Below are positions 33,309 to 44,003 of a DNA stretch of 64,000 nt, in pieces (position 1 is the first letter of the stretch; each line of letters starts with the position of its first letter). The DNA lies in the NCBI RefSeq assembly GCF_030247195.1, contig NC_080671.1, positions 466,918,766-466,982,765 of the forward strand. The letters run 5' to 3'. The notes below the pieces were generated by a model that ran no database searches, was not told the DNA's origin, and was given only the letters and a program-made list of their open reading frames with translations. Both the position numbers and the translations under genes were made by a program. This stretch comes from Topomyia yanbarensis. Its lineage: Eukaryota > Arthropoda > Insecta > Diptera > Culicidae.

Positions 33309-36300
33309 TTCACCTCCTCCAATGAAAGATTCCATCACTGTTTTACAGTGGAATTGCAGAAGTATCATACCTAAAATTGATTCCTTAAAAATTTTACTGC
33401 ATAATTTAAAATGCGATGCTTTTGCTCTATGTGAAACATGGCTTACCTCAAACATTAATTTCAACTTAAATGATTTCAACATTATTCGCCTAGACCGAGA
33501 CACCCCGTATGGAGGAGTGCTTCTAGGAATTAAAAAGTGCTATTCTTTCTATAGAATTGCCATCCCCATGATTGCTGGCATTGAGGCTGTAGCAGTCCAA
33601 ACGAATATTAAAGGCAAAGACATGTCTATCGCTTCTATATATATACCTCCCAAAGTTCAAATTGGACAACGTCAAATTTTTGAGGTAGTGGAATCCATGG
33701 CTGCTCCGCGTCTGATACTGGGAGACTTCAACTCGCACGGAGTATTGTGGGGTTCCCTCTACAATGATAATCGATCCTCTTTGATATACAATGTTTGTGA
33801 CGAATTTAATATGACAGTTTTAAATACTGGCGAAACAACACGCATCCCCAGACCTCCTGCACGTCCAAGTGCATTAGATCTATCTCTGTGCTCGACATCA
33901 CTTCGGTTAGATTGCACGTGGAAGGTTGTACCTGATCCTCACGGTAGCGATCATTTGCCAGTCGTTATTTCAATTAACAGTGAATTAGGCCTTACGAATT
34001 CAATCAATGTTCCTTATGACTTAACACGAAATATTGATTGGAAAACATACGAAACATTAATTTCCACTTCTCTTGCTTCGACAAAAGAGCTACCCCCTAC
34101 CGAAGAATATGAATTCTTAGCGGGTTTTATTATTGAAGCAGCAGAACAAGCCCAAACGAAATGCAATCCTGGAATGACAATAAATAGACGGCCCCCTAAT
34201 CCTTGGTGGGACAAAGAGTGCTCTGATGCATATGAAGCTAAACAAGTTGCCTACAAAGAAATTATGAAACAGAAAGGGGGTATACGTGAGAACTTTGAAA
34301 ATTATTTCATTTTGCAAAACAAATTTGACAGTATACGTCGTGCCAAAAAATCTAGTTATTGGAGACACTTCGTTAATGGCTTGTCAAGAGAAACATCAAT
34401 GAGTACTCTTTGGAACACAGCCAGAAGAATGAGGAATCGAAACGTGACTAATGAAAGCGAAGATTTTTCGAATCGTTGGATATTTAATTTTGCCAAGAAA
34501 ATTTGTCCCGATTCTGCTCCTGCGCAGAAAATCACTCGCGATGCTCCCACAAGTAACGATTTCATAGATTCGCCTTTGACAATGATGGAATTCTCAATTG
34601 CACTCCTCTCATGCAACAATAATGCTCCGGGACTAGACAGAATTAAATTCAACTTGGTGAAGAATCTGCCTGACCTAGCAAAAAGACGCTTGTTGAATTT
34701 ATTCAACAAGTTTCTTGAGCAGAATATTGTCCCGCGTGACTGGAGACAAGTGAGAGTTATCGCCATTCCAAAACCGGGAAAACCAGCATCCGATCATAAC
34801 TCGTATCGACCGATTGCAATGTTATCCTGCATCAGGAAATTGTTGGAAAAAATTATCCTACGACGTCTCGACAATTGGGTTGAGGCGAACGGCTTGCTAT
34901 CAGATACCCAGTATGGTTTTCGGAGGGGAAAGGGAACGAATGATTGTCTGGCGCTACTTTCGTCAGAAATCCAACTAGCTTACGCAAAAAAAGAACAAAT
35001 GGCGTCTGTGTTCTTAGACATAAAAGGAGCATTCGACTCTGTTTCCATTGATGTTCTCTCAGAGAAACTACATCAATGTGGTCTTTCACCAATATTAAAT
35101 AATTATTTATACAACTTATTGTCAGAAAAGCACATGCATTTTTCATATGGCGATTTGGCAACATTCAGAATAAGTTACATGGGCCTCCCACAAGGTTCTT
35201 GTTTAAGCCCCCTTCTCTACAATTTTTACGTGAATGATATTGATAATTGTATTGTCAGCCCATGCACTCTAAGGCAACTTGCAGATGATGGCGTGGTTTC
35301 TGTTACAGGACCAAAAGCCTTAAATTTACAACAACCACTGCAAGATAGTTTGGATAATTTATCAAGTTGGGCTTTGAAGTTAGGCATCGATTTCTCTACG
35401 GAGAAAACAGAGTTGGTTGTTTTTTCAAGGAAGCGTGATCCAGCTCAGCTTCAGCTTCAGTTGGTTGGTAGAACGATAGCCCAAGTCCTGACTTTTAAAT
35501 ACCTTGGAATTTGGTTCGATTCTAAAGGCACATGGGGAGGCCACATTAGGTATCTAATAACGAAATGCCAACAAAGGATAAATTTTCTGCGAACAATAAC
35601 TGGATCATGGTGGGGTTCTCATCCAAGTGACATGATAAGATTGTATCAAACAACAATACTTTCAGTAATGGAATATGGGTGCATCTGTTTCCGTTCAGCT
35701 GCGAACACTCACATTATTAAACTGGAACGGATACAGTATCGCTGTTTACGAATTGCCTTAGGTTGCATGCAGTCGACCCATACGATGAGTCTTGAAGTAC
35801 TAGCGGGAGTTCTTCCTTTAAAAGACCGATTCTGGGATCTCTCTTCTCGTTTACTTATTCGATGTGAGGTTATGAACCCACTGGTAATTGAAAATTTTGA
35901 AAGACTTGTCGAGCTTCAACCCCAAACCAGATTCATGACAGTGTATTTCAATCACATGTCACAAGAAATAACGCCTGCTAAATATGTTCCCACATACGTC
36001 AATATACTAGATATTCCTGAATCCACTTTATTTTTCGACACGTCCATGCAAGCAGAGATTCGTGGAATTCCGGATCATCTACGCTCGCGGGAGATCCCTA
36101 AAATATTCACAAGTAAATATCAACACATAGACTGCCTTAAAATGTTTTACACTGATGGGTCACGAATCAGTGAGGCCACTGGTTTCGGTATTTTCAACAA
36201 TAATTTTTCAATTTCTCTCAAACTTGCAGAACCCGCCTCTGTTTATATAGCGGAACTAGCAGCAGTTCACTATAGTTTGCAAATAATTAATACTTTACCC

Positions 36301-36981
36301 CCGAACCATTACTTTATCCTCACTGATAGTCTCAGCACAATTGCAGCTCTACGCTCAAAGAGGATTGATAATCACGATCCATTCTTTTTGGGGAAGATAC
36401 GAGAATCTCTGAGTAACCTGACAAGAAAATGTTATAAATTTACCCTAGTGTGGCTCCCCGCCCATTGCTCTATTGCGGGCAATGAGAAAGCTGATAATTT
36501 AGCCAAGATTGGTGCACTAGATGGTGAAATATATGAAAGACCCATCGCTTACAATGAATTTTATAGCGCTTCTCGACAGAGGACACTTGCTAGTTGGCAA
36601 ACATCTTGGGACAATGGAGATATGGGACGATGGCTACACTCAATTATCCCTAAAGTATCGTTCAAAGGATTATATGTAAGTCGGGACATCATCCGTGTGA
36701 TGTCTAGGCTCATGTCCATACATTATACTTTAGATGCACATCTCCGTCGTATTGGGCTCGCTGAGGGTAATCATTGTGCTTGTGGAGAAGGTTACCATGA
36801 CATTGAGCATGTTGTTTGGTCCTGCACTGAATATCGTGAAGCCAGATCACAATTAGTAGATTCTTTACAAGTCCGAGGAAGACCAATCCATGTTCCTGTT
36901 AGAGACATCCTGGCGTATCGCGATCTTCTATACATGGAACTTATCTATCATTTTCTAAAAACAGCGTCTGTCAAAATTTAA
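33301..36981 (+). CDS. LINE ORF2 polyprotein: AP-endonuclease, reverse transcriptase, RNase H
   Basis: The protein nicks genomic DNA, reverse-transcribes the LINE RNA at the nick and degrades the template RNA. The first ATG (33301) overlaps the ORF1 stop in ATGGGTAA, giving 1,226 residues. Endonuclease: WNCRS, ALCETWL (E45), ILGDFNSHG (D142, N144), SDHLPV (D217, H218). RT: PGLDRIKFNL, YRPIAMLSC, YGFRRGKGTND, VFLDIKGAFDSV (D573), GLPQGSCLSPLLY, LADDGVV (D662, D663). RNase H: FYTDGSR (D952), IAELAAVH (E985), LTDSLS (D1009), GNEKADNLAK (D1065). A C-terminal CACGEGYHDIEHVVWSC finger ends the protein. All key residues of the three enzymes are visible and the frame is open. Translation is probably by reinitiation after ORF1. 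Fragments of related ORF2 copies lie at 6955-8440, 22240-22470 and 58355-58870. Confidence 0.95.
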   Translation: MGNSPPPMKDSITVLQWNCRSIIPKIDSLKILLHNLKCDAFALCETWLTSNINFNLNDFNIIRLDRDTPYGGVLLGIKKCYSFYRIAIPMIAGIEAVAVQTNIKGKDMSIASIYIPPKVQIGQRQIFEVVESMAAPRLILGDFNSHGVLWGSLYNDNRSSLIYNVCDEFNMTVLNTGETTRIPRPPARPSALDLSLCSTSLRLDCTWKVVPDPHGSDHLPVVISINSELGLTNSINVPYDLTRNIDWKTYETLISTSLASTKELPPTEEYEFLAGFIIEAAEQAQTKCNPGMTINRRPPNPWWDKECSDAYEAKQVAYKEIMKQKGGIRENFENYFILQNKFDSIRRAKKSSYWRHFVNGLSRETSMSTLWNTARRMRNRNVTNESEDFSNRWIFNFAKKICPDSAPAQKITRDAPTSNDFIDSPLTMMEFSIALLSCNNNAPGLDRIKFNLVKNLPDLAKRRLLNLFNKFLEQNIVPRDWRQVRVIAIPKPGKPASDHNSYRPIAMLSCIRKLLEKIILRRLDNWVEANGLLSDTQYGFRRGKGTNDCLALLSSEIQLAYAKKEQMASVFLDIKGAFDSVSIDVLSEKLHQCGLSPILNNYLYNLLSEKHMHFSYGDLATFRISYMGLPQGSCLSPLLYNFYVNDIDNCIVSPCTLRQLADDGVVSVTGPKALNLQQPLQDSLDNLSSWALKLGIDFSTEKTELVVFSRKRDPAQLQLQLVGRTIAQVLTFKYLGIWFDSKGTWGGHIRYLITKCQQRINFLRTITGSWWGSHPSDMIRLYQTTILSVMEYGCICFRSAANTHIIKLERIQYRCLRIALGCMQSTHTMSLEVLAGVLPLKDRFWDLSSRLLIRCEVMNPLVIENFERLVELQPQTRFMTVYFNHMSQEITPAKYVPTYVNILDIPESTLFFDTSMQAEIRGIPDHLRSREIPKIFTSKYQHIDCLKMFYTDGSRISEATGFGIFNNNFSISLKLAEPASVYIAELAAVHYSLQIINTLPPNHYFILTDSLSTIAALRSKRIDNHDPFFLGKIRESLSNLTRKCYKFTLVWLPAHCSIAGNEKADNLAKIGALDGEIYERPIAYNEFYSASRQRTLASWQTSWDNGDMGRWLHSIIPKVSFKGLYVSRDIIRVMSRLMSIHYTLDAHLRRIGLAEGNHCACGEGYHDIEHVVWSCTEYREARSQLVDSLQVRGRPIHVPVRDILAYRDLLYMELIYHFLKTASVKI

Positions 36982-37286
36982 TTAAATTCATCTCCTCATA
37001 CTCTCATCCAAGGCTAATCATTCACCAATTAAAGGGTCCTAGAATATTTAGTTTTTAAATTTAGACAATAACAGAAAAAAAGTAAATAAATACACCCGAA
37101 AATACTAGATCAGTATGAAATACAACAATGTAAGGAAAAAAGCAAACAATAAAGTGATTTCAGTGTTAGTTTTAGACAAAGTACTAGTATAGTTAAAATT
37201 AGTCTTAAGGATTTTTGTAACGTGCTATGTAAAAAAAGAAACTGGCATAAAAAGCTATTGCAAATGCCGTGTCAAATAAACGTAGG

Positions 37287-37305
37287 AAAAAAAAAAAAAA
37301 AAAAA
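37287..37305 (+). other. Poly(A) tail of the full-length LINE
   Basis: Nineteen A residues end the LINE directly before the right copy of the target duplication. They show insertion by target-primed reverse transcription in the + orientation. Confidence 0.9.
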
Positions 37306-37316
37306 CCTTTTGAAAC

Positions 37317-37495
37317 GGGACAAATGGTATACCGTCGAAACATGAAGTTGTCGAATGCACTCGAGTCGTACAATGCTAAACTCGGACCACAATACTTACC
37401 GGCAAAAAAATTGTCTCAACAAAGGGTGTATCCTCCTACGAGCTGGAGGATTTAACAGGTAAAAACCTTGGAATTTGGCCAGCAAATCTGCTTTA
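37317..37495 (+). pseudogene. Gypsy integrase C-terminal end, continued after the LINE
   Basis: The gypsy frame resumes with GQMVYRRNMKLSNALESYNA and KLGPQYLPA. After a frameshift in an A-run near 37406 it continues as KIVSTKGVSSYELEDLTGKN and LGIWPANLL to a TAA at about 37493. LGPQY, YELEDLTGK and the final basic part resemble the GPY/F-type C-terminal module of gypsy integrases. Joining it with 29608-31286 shows that the LINE landed inside one pre-existing pol gene. Confidence 0.85.
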
Positions 37496-38810
37496 ACCAG
37501 CATAAAAACTTTTCCGTGCTGTCTGTGGACTGACGGTGGCAACAACACGGACTTTGGTCCGAATAAAAAACAACATTTCTCCGTCTTCTCTATTTTTATT
37601 GTGGAAGACCAACTCTGCCGCGAGAAGGTTCTTCAACACCTGCTTGCAATTTTCCAGAGCCACCCTCACGCAGTGTGGTAAACAAACACACGCACGAAAT
37701 ATATGCTCCGGCCCCGGTGACGACTACGGTAGGGTGGAATACTCCACTAAAAAAACACTAATCTTATACCGTGCCGTTCTCCCGGGCACCGGATAAATAA
37801 ATACACTACCTGCCGTGTTCGGCAAACAAATACAAAAAATTCTTTTTTTCGCAGTGAGGTAACCAAATTATCCACTAATTTGCTTTGCTCCGGCGGTCGA
37901 GACGGTTACGGTAAAGAAAGCTTTCTCACCAAGAGGGTGAATGTTTTGACGTTTCTTTGAAAAATGAGTGAAGCCAACATAAGATGGCTTCCTGGCTCGG
38001 ATAGTTGCCAAAATGACAGCTAACGCGCTTTAAGCAACATTTACATTGCTACGAGCCAATATTGTTAACACCACCTGAAACTTGTCGAACACAAATAAAC
38101 TTCATTTTGATGTGCTTAACTAGAACTCAGGTGATAAAAGCGTTCGGACTTTATAGAGAATAAGCAATGTAAAAAAAATCGTGCTTTTTCATGTATTGTT
38201 ATTATTTACTTATTTTGATTCCCACTTTCAAACAGTGTTGTACAGTTCATGTGAATAGACCTTAAACATTTGAAACGTAGCTAGCGCTACTAGCATTTGG
38301 TGGCAGCTTCAGGCAACAAACAGTTTTCACGGGGCTGTTTCTCACCAAACCAGTACCAGTGTTTGGAAGAAACAAAACGAACCTATCATACCGCCTTTTC
38401 ACCGCCGGATGCTTACACATCATTCTACTGCCGTGTTCGGCAACATAAAATTTTTCAAAAACCCCTTTCTGTGGGGAACACCTACGGGTGCACTAAATTA
38501 TGTAAAATCTCCTTGTTTGGAGCACAAAGTCACTACTCCTTTTTCCAATAGGGACACAAACATTAGCGCGGCTAATTCCCGACCGAAATAAAACTCGAAA
38601 TCGCGCGGAAACGGTTCAAAAAATAAAAATAATTGCGATCGCCGATTTCGCGTATTGTTTTGTTTTGATGATGATTCATTCATCCATTCAGATGGATGAT
38701 ACCATCATCAATTTTGACATTTTCCCCGATGTTCGCACCAATGCTCTGCATCATGCAGGTGTAGCCCGATTCGAATCAGGGTGGTGTGCGTGTTAGAGGG
38801 AAATGTGGGT
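37496..38810. other. Probable 3' non-coding part of the gypsy relic, with internal repeats
   Basis: GCAGTGWGGTAAMCAAA followed by GCTCCGGC and GACKACGGTA occurs at about 37673 and 37853, and CTGCCGTGTTCGGCAA at about 37810 and 38428. No reading frame is convincing. I looked for a long terminal repeat but could not define its ends. Confidence 0.45.
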
Positions 38811-40970
38811 TAAAAAGCGCCACGTATCTTCGATCTCGAATCGAATAATAAAATTTTATTTCGCATAATTTTGGGTTTGTGGTTAAACCTGGGGCGGTTC
38901 GTTTGATTCCAGCGGGAATCATTTTGATCTATTTAAATTTTGCGAAAGACATTCTTTGGTCCCTCTCAAACGTTTCTTTTGCCATGTACGAAGCGTTTTG
39001 AGGTGAAAAGGGACGAATATACAAACTTTTTGTCCGGAATGTCTGTGAGTGGAAGAAACGATAACGCGTTAAGCGGTATGGTATGTGTGAATGTATGAGT
39101 GTGGAATCGAACAGAGTGAATGAACGCATGTGTGAATGATAAGATAAAATTGTTTTGGGGTTAATTCGAAGTGCTTATCGGAATGTGAATGATCGAGCAG
39201 GCCAGTGATTGAGGATGAATGAATGGGATTGAATGAATGTATTTGGATTGAATCCCCAATACAAGTGTGTAGAACTGGTATCGTAAGGACACGTAAGACA
39301 TTTCTGGACAGTCGATGAAAAAGAACAATATAATGCCGACAACCATTCCCCTGCAAGTTGAAACATTAAAAATTGTCAATGCCACTTGCAGAATTTTGGG
39401 AATTTCGAGTTGTTACCGATCTTGTTTTCGGATTGGATTTAGAGTTCAACCCATAGCCGAATAATGACAATGGCTGATAGCCTCTCGCCTCGCGTATGCT
39501 GTCAGTATTATCAGACCAAACTTGAGCAAACATTTCACCGATGAGGACACTCGGTCGATTAATTTTTTTGGATGAATTATTTATAAATTGCGGAAGAAAT
39601 AATTAGGTTAGTTTTTTTTCTAAGTTTTTCTTTGTTTATTTATTTATTTATTCATTTCGTTATTATTATTGTATCGGTGTTAGGCGTTGGTTTAGAAAAA
39701 AATTGTTACCAATTTTTTTCCACCCGGTGTGGGCGAGATTGTAACCCGTAAGGGTAACAATTGAGCACTGGGTGGAAATATACCCTTTCGTGCGTACTCT
39801 CTCCGTAGAGTGTATTGTTTACGAAAATTTATGCTCACCGCTGTTTTGTACCGTTCACACTAAAGTTGTAAATTTTTGTTCATTTTCTCGTTTGTGAACG
39901 GTTTTGTTTGTGCAGATAGGTGTAGTAATTTTTGTTGAACATTTGTATACAAGAAACATAGGGTTTAGGTAGGTCACCGCTCTCCTCTCGCTGTAAAAGT
40001 GATTGCTAACTATGCTGTACCATGGCAATGACAGCTATGTGGCGGTGTGTTTTTTGGTGGTTGTTTGGTTGAGTGAAAAAGGCGGCCATCGAGATAAGGC
40101 AGAAAGTAACGAACCACGGCGTAGAACAGACGTCCGTAAATAGTATTTTCCCGGGACAGTTTCCGCCACTGGACCGAGAGTTAAGTGCGCGCGTGCGACG
40201 GCAAGTAATCCCGTCGAAAAGTGTCGGTCGTGGTTCGGTTACCATAGTGTTTTGTGGTGTTGGGTCGCCAGATATCAGGAGCTAAACGCAAAGGAGCCAC
40301 TCGCTTCCCCGGCTAATTACCAAGGACCCAGTGACACCACGCCGCCCTCACTGTGGAGGAGCAGCCGAACGAGCATAGCTCTTCTCCACAGGTAATCGCA
40401 AAGGAGGGCGAAGCAGGTAGGACAACGGATCCACCTGAGGTAGTTTACTGCGGTATCTACCTGGGCCATTCACGGGGAATGAGTGGACCCGGCGATTAAT
40501 CGCCCCGTCGCTAGGGAGGTTCCAACAAAAGAGCCTTGCTCACCTCCCTGGCTAATTGAAAAGGACCGCTGCGATAGCAGCCAACGATACCAGCAGGAGA
40601 ACTCGGCCGTCGGAGTCCCGGCCGGTCGGATAAACCCCCGCCTTCCGCCATCATCAAAAGCAGCAGCAGTGAAGTGGAGAAGCGGCGAAATAAAAGTCGG
40701 TAAATTTAGTAAATTACTTGTTTGTTTACTTTTGTCTTTTGTTGTTACGAGAATCCGAAATTCTGTAGAGGCACCTAGGCCGCCCTGAAAGGAAGGGTCC
40801 CCCGGGCAATTAAGAACCCGAGTAGTGGGCAAACCTCTACTTACATTTGGCATTCAACCGTGAGCCTTCTGCTACTACCGAACCGGGTGCTAAAGAGCTT
40901 TCCCGCGGCCCCAAACAACCAGACACCAACCGACTCCCAGAAAAATCACTATAAACTAGAAAAAATAGCA
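38811..40970. other. Unassigned DNA with GC-rich leader-like part
   Basis: GAATG-type motifs recur at 39085-39240. From about 39700 the sequence becomes GC-richer. It contains inverted CCACCCGGTG/CACTGGGTGG (39720-39775) and two GGCTAATT blocks (40310 and 40549) with related surroundings. It resembles the non-coding leader of a retroelement, but no ORF follows and I cannot assign it. Confidence 0.35.
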
Positions 40971-41080
40971 AAAAAAAAACAATGACATGTAACATAAATT
41001 GTATTGTAATTATCTTTTCTTTTGATGGGTGAATGACCTTAAGGGTTAAAATCTCAAATAAACAAAACAGAATCCAGCTT
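40971..41080 (+). other. Probable LINE 3'-end fragment
   Basis: GTGAATGACCTTAAGGGTTA at 41030 is followed by AAATCTCAAATAAACAAAAC. The same GAATGACCTTAAGGTTAAAA block is the 3' end of the Feilai-type SINE at 59652-59840. SINEs often share their tail with a partner LINE, so this is probably the tail of such a LINE. Confidence 0.5.
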
Positions 41081-41249
41081 TGCTACAGAGGTATCGGAGA
41101 TGAATTCTAATTGTGCTCGATTAATTGACTTATTTTTGCTCTTTTTGCGTAACTGTTCTCAATAAGCAGTGGTTTCAAAGTGCCCATCACAGCACGCTGT
41201 GCGTTTGATAGTCATCGTTCGTACGACATTTATTTTATATACGGCTTAA

Positions 41250-41457
41250 GGACGATTCAGACGATACATCAGCTTCCGTTAACGTCACCGTTCCGTTCCG
41301 TTCTCTTGTGCCCGTTCACACGTTCCGTACGTCAATACGTTTCGGGCCGTTGATGTTGTGTGTGAAAGCCTCCATTAAAACTGCATGCAACTTATCCTGA
41401 CGGAACGGTGACGTTTCGCTGACGTTGACGGAAGCTGATGTATCGTCTGAATCGTCC
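41250..41457. mobile_element. 208-bp MITE at a TTAA target
   Basis: Perfect 30-bp inverted ends begin GGACGATTCAGACGATACAT. TTAA lies directly outside the left end (41246-41249) and one base beyond the right end (41459-41462). The ACGTCACCGTTCCG/CGGAACGGTGACGT parts extend the inverted repeat inward. It sits exactly at the end of repeat copy B. Confidence 0.8.
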
Positions 41458-41462
41458 ATTAA

Positions 41463-41911
41463 GGTAAAGATATGTGGAAGCAAGGAACGCACGCTCGTTG
41501 CTAGGCACCGACGCGCTTGTTTACATTGAGAAAAAATGGAATTCGAAGTGAAAATTGAAACGCGCAAATGGGAGTTTTGGGACATTTTTCTTCGGTTATC
41601 TGCACATTGGCTGAAAATTTGAAGTTTTGTTAGTAAACGATTAAAGTTTCGCGGGTGTCTTTTGCAGTGGTGTGTGATTAAAGTGCATTTGAAAAAGTGC
41701 CCTAACAATGAGAAGCAAAATAAAAGTGTTTCGAAAAGAAACCCCAAGGGAAGAGGTGATATGTTCGTACAAAATAAGAGCTACAGATGGAATTATGTCA
41801 AAAACTCGGGTTGATTGTATAGGGAAATGTTCTAGCTTCCTCAAGTAGCAGTTTCGTGGTACACCGGCAAGGTTAGTGTGTTGAAAAACGTATTTTTACA
41901 TTTGCTCATGT
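41463..41911. repeat. Dispersed ~450-bp repeat, copy B (inverted relative to copy A)
   Basis: This is the reverse-complement relative of 22850-23301, with small insertions and many substitutions. Its CTTCCACATATCTT end again stops at TTAA (41459-41462), where the 208-bp MITE starts. Confidence 0.8.
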
Positions 41912-42968
41912 CAGATACATGGTTAGGCAGTGTGGCTCGCTTGTATAATTCCTTAAATTCTTCGTTTCCAAAATGACATTGAAAATACTATTGAAAATGA
42001 AGTCAAAACAAGATTTTGGACACATGGTTAAGCGAAAACGGTGCAACTATGCCTAAACTGGCGACGTGTTTTGGAATTCATCCGAGTTCACATTATGCAA
42101 ATAAATTAATAAAAAAAACTTTTCATTTGCATTTTGACCACTTGTCTTACTGACGTATTGAGACATGTAGATCGATTTTTTTTGCCAACTGTAGACTGAA
42201 TCAAGGTACTAATTATTTCGCAGTTTCAACCATTATTCGGCATAGCACTTTCATCTTGCGGTCAATCTCAAACCCCGCGGTCACGCAATTCGGACTGCGC
42301 AAGGCAAGAGGTGTGAATATTTCCAAAACCCCCTCTCACGGCAGCTTCCATGCATAATTATGTTATTTTTTCTTTCTAATTTGGAAACAGCTTCAAAATT
42401 ATTTTCACCTTGCTGGTTATGTATCTACTGCAATTGAAAATTAATCAGATTCAATTGGCGATAATAGCCCCTGCCACAGTGACCGTGACTTTGCGCGTTT
42501 TCCACTTCTATACGTACACGTACATATATGTAGAAGCGAGTGCGAAAATTGGTTTCAAGTGCGTTATGTAACACACTTGCTGCACGAAAATGCATATGTA
42601 ATTGAAGTTTCACGCATTCGCTGGCATGCATTTTCGAAACATGGATATTGAGCAGCAAAAGTCGATTGATCGAGGGTGAGGCAAAAGTTCACAACATTTC
42701 CATGTTTTGAAACGGATACCCTCTGTTTTAATAGTGTAATTTATCGAAAATCAATAAACTTGAGCCTGCCAACTCGGACAAAGTGACCTGGAACGTGTTT
42801 TCTGAATGAGAAAAAAACAACTATTGAATCCAGAGAAATACTGTAATAAATCTATAAACTATGACGAATCCCTCCTTATATGCAAAACAGCTTGTATGAG
42901 TCATGCATAAATGAAAACGATAATTATTAACTGATTGCCTTCCCTTGTCCCCTTGCGATCTTTTGCAG
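41912..42968. other. Likely intron DNA before the first visible swiprosin exon
   Basis: No gene is visible. A pyrimidine-containing acceptor (CTTTTGCAG) closes it at 42968. Confidence 0.6.
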
Positions 42969-44003
42969 GTACGACGTCGGTAATGATGGCTTTCTCGATC
43001 TGGCCGAACTGAAGTTCATGATGGAGAAGCTCGGTGCCCCACAGACGCACCTCGGCCTGAAAGGCATGATCGAGGAAGTAGACGAAGACAAAGATGGGCG
43101 GATTTCTTTCCGAGAGTTTCTGCTGATTTACAGGTGAGTGCTAATCGGTTGTAGGTTTAGTGAATTGACAGTGCGGTACATAACAACCAACCGTCGGTCG
43201 TCGTGAGTAAGCTATTCGATCATCATGGCATCATGCTTTGTTTTTTAATTATTTTCATTCTTCACAGGAAAGCGCGAGCCGGTGAACTGGTTTCGGACTC
43301 TGGTCTTGGTCAGCTGGCCCGCCTTACCGAGATCAATGTCGACGAGGTTGGAGTGAACGGAGCCAAGAACTTTTTCGAAGCCAAAATTGAACAGCAGCTG
43401 AGAACGAATAAATTTCACGACGAAATTAGGTGAGCTGTGCTAATTGAATTTCTACGTCACAAATTATTAGCGCCATTGTTTAGATTAGGTTGGTCAAAGC
43501 TGATTTTAGGAATGCGTTATTTACTTACCATCAAACAAACAGAAACAATCGGCAATGGATCTTGACACTTCTTTTCTATCTGTTTGGCTCCTTTATGGAG
43601 TTGAAAAATGACACAGCATTTGGCTATTGATGAATACAGCCAACTATGATTGCAGCGCTGCACACTGTTGTCAACGTTCCAAAAACGGGGTCTTTTTGAT
43701 TGCGCTAAAAATGGCGTCTCCATGGTAGTAACGGCGTCGGTGGCTTTGGGCACACATACCGACAGCTATAAACTATATTCGAGCTTGCATTTTTTATTGA
43801 ACATTTGGAACATATAGTCTATTGCCATAGTTTCCTCGTACTATCGCCGTGGTATGAATTTCTGTACTTTTCAAAGATACTGATTGTTTTTTTTTCCATT
43901 CCCCTCTCCGCACAGGCAAGAACAGGACGAGAAACGTCGCATGGAAGAGGAACGGATTCTGCGTCGACAACAGTTCCAGCAAAGAGCAGCCGTTTTCCAG
44001 TAA
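42969..44003 (+). CDS. Swip-1: Swiprosin-1/EFHD2-like EF-hand protein, last three coding exons
   Basis: Exons are 42969-43133, 43268-43429 and 43916-44003, each with AG acceptors and GT donors, and a TAA stop at 44001. They encode the C-terminal 137 residues of a Ca2+-binding, actin-associated protein; the Drosophila protein is about 217 residues, so the N-terminal part is missing. The first base completes a codon from an upstream exon. Two canonical 12-residue EF loops are present: DVGNDGFLDLAE and DEDKDGRISFRE. The RKARAGEL...GLGQLARLTE linker follows and a charged coiled-coil tail (EQDEKRRMEEERILRRQQ) ends in AAVFQ. Helix E of the first EF hand lies in the missing exon. I found no upstream exon in the window. 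The family identity is strong; the symbol follows the fly orthologue. Confidence 0.93.

Larger units (their letters stand above)
31287..37305 (+). mobile_element. Full-length I-clade-like LINE, 6,019 bp, apparently intact
   Basis: The element interrupts the gypsy integrase gene. CCTTTTGAAAC at 31276-31286 is repeated exactly at 37306-37316; counting the preceding AAA the target duplication could be 14 bp. Its parts are a ~708-nt 5' leader with hairpin repeats, ORF1 (31995-33308), ORF2 (33301-36981), a ~305-nt 3' UTR and a 19-A tail (37287-37305). Both ORFs are open from end to end. ORF2 has endonuclease, RT and RNase H, and ORF1 has three zinc knuckles, which fits the I clade (MosquI-type elements are known in Aedes). 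The clade call rests on domain order and wording, not a tree. The exact duplication and open frames suggest a recent insertion. Confidence 0.92.

Noticed and set aside
39700..40930. Possible LTR or promoter region of the gypsy relic
   Set aside because: No second copy and no TG...CA ends with a primer-binding site could be defined.
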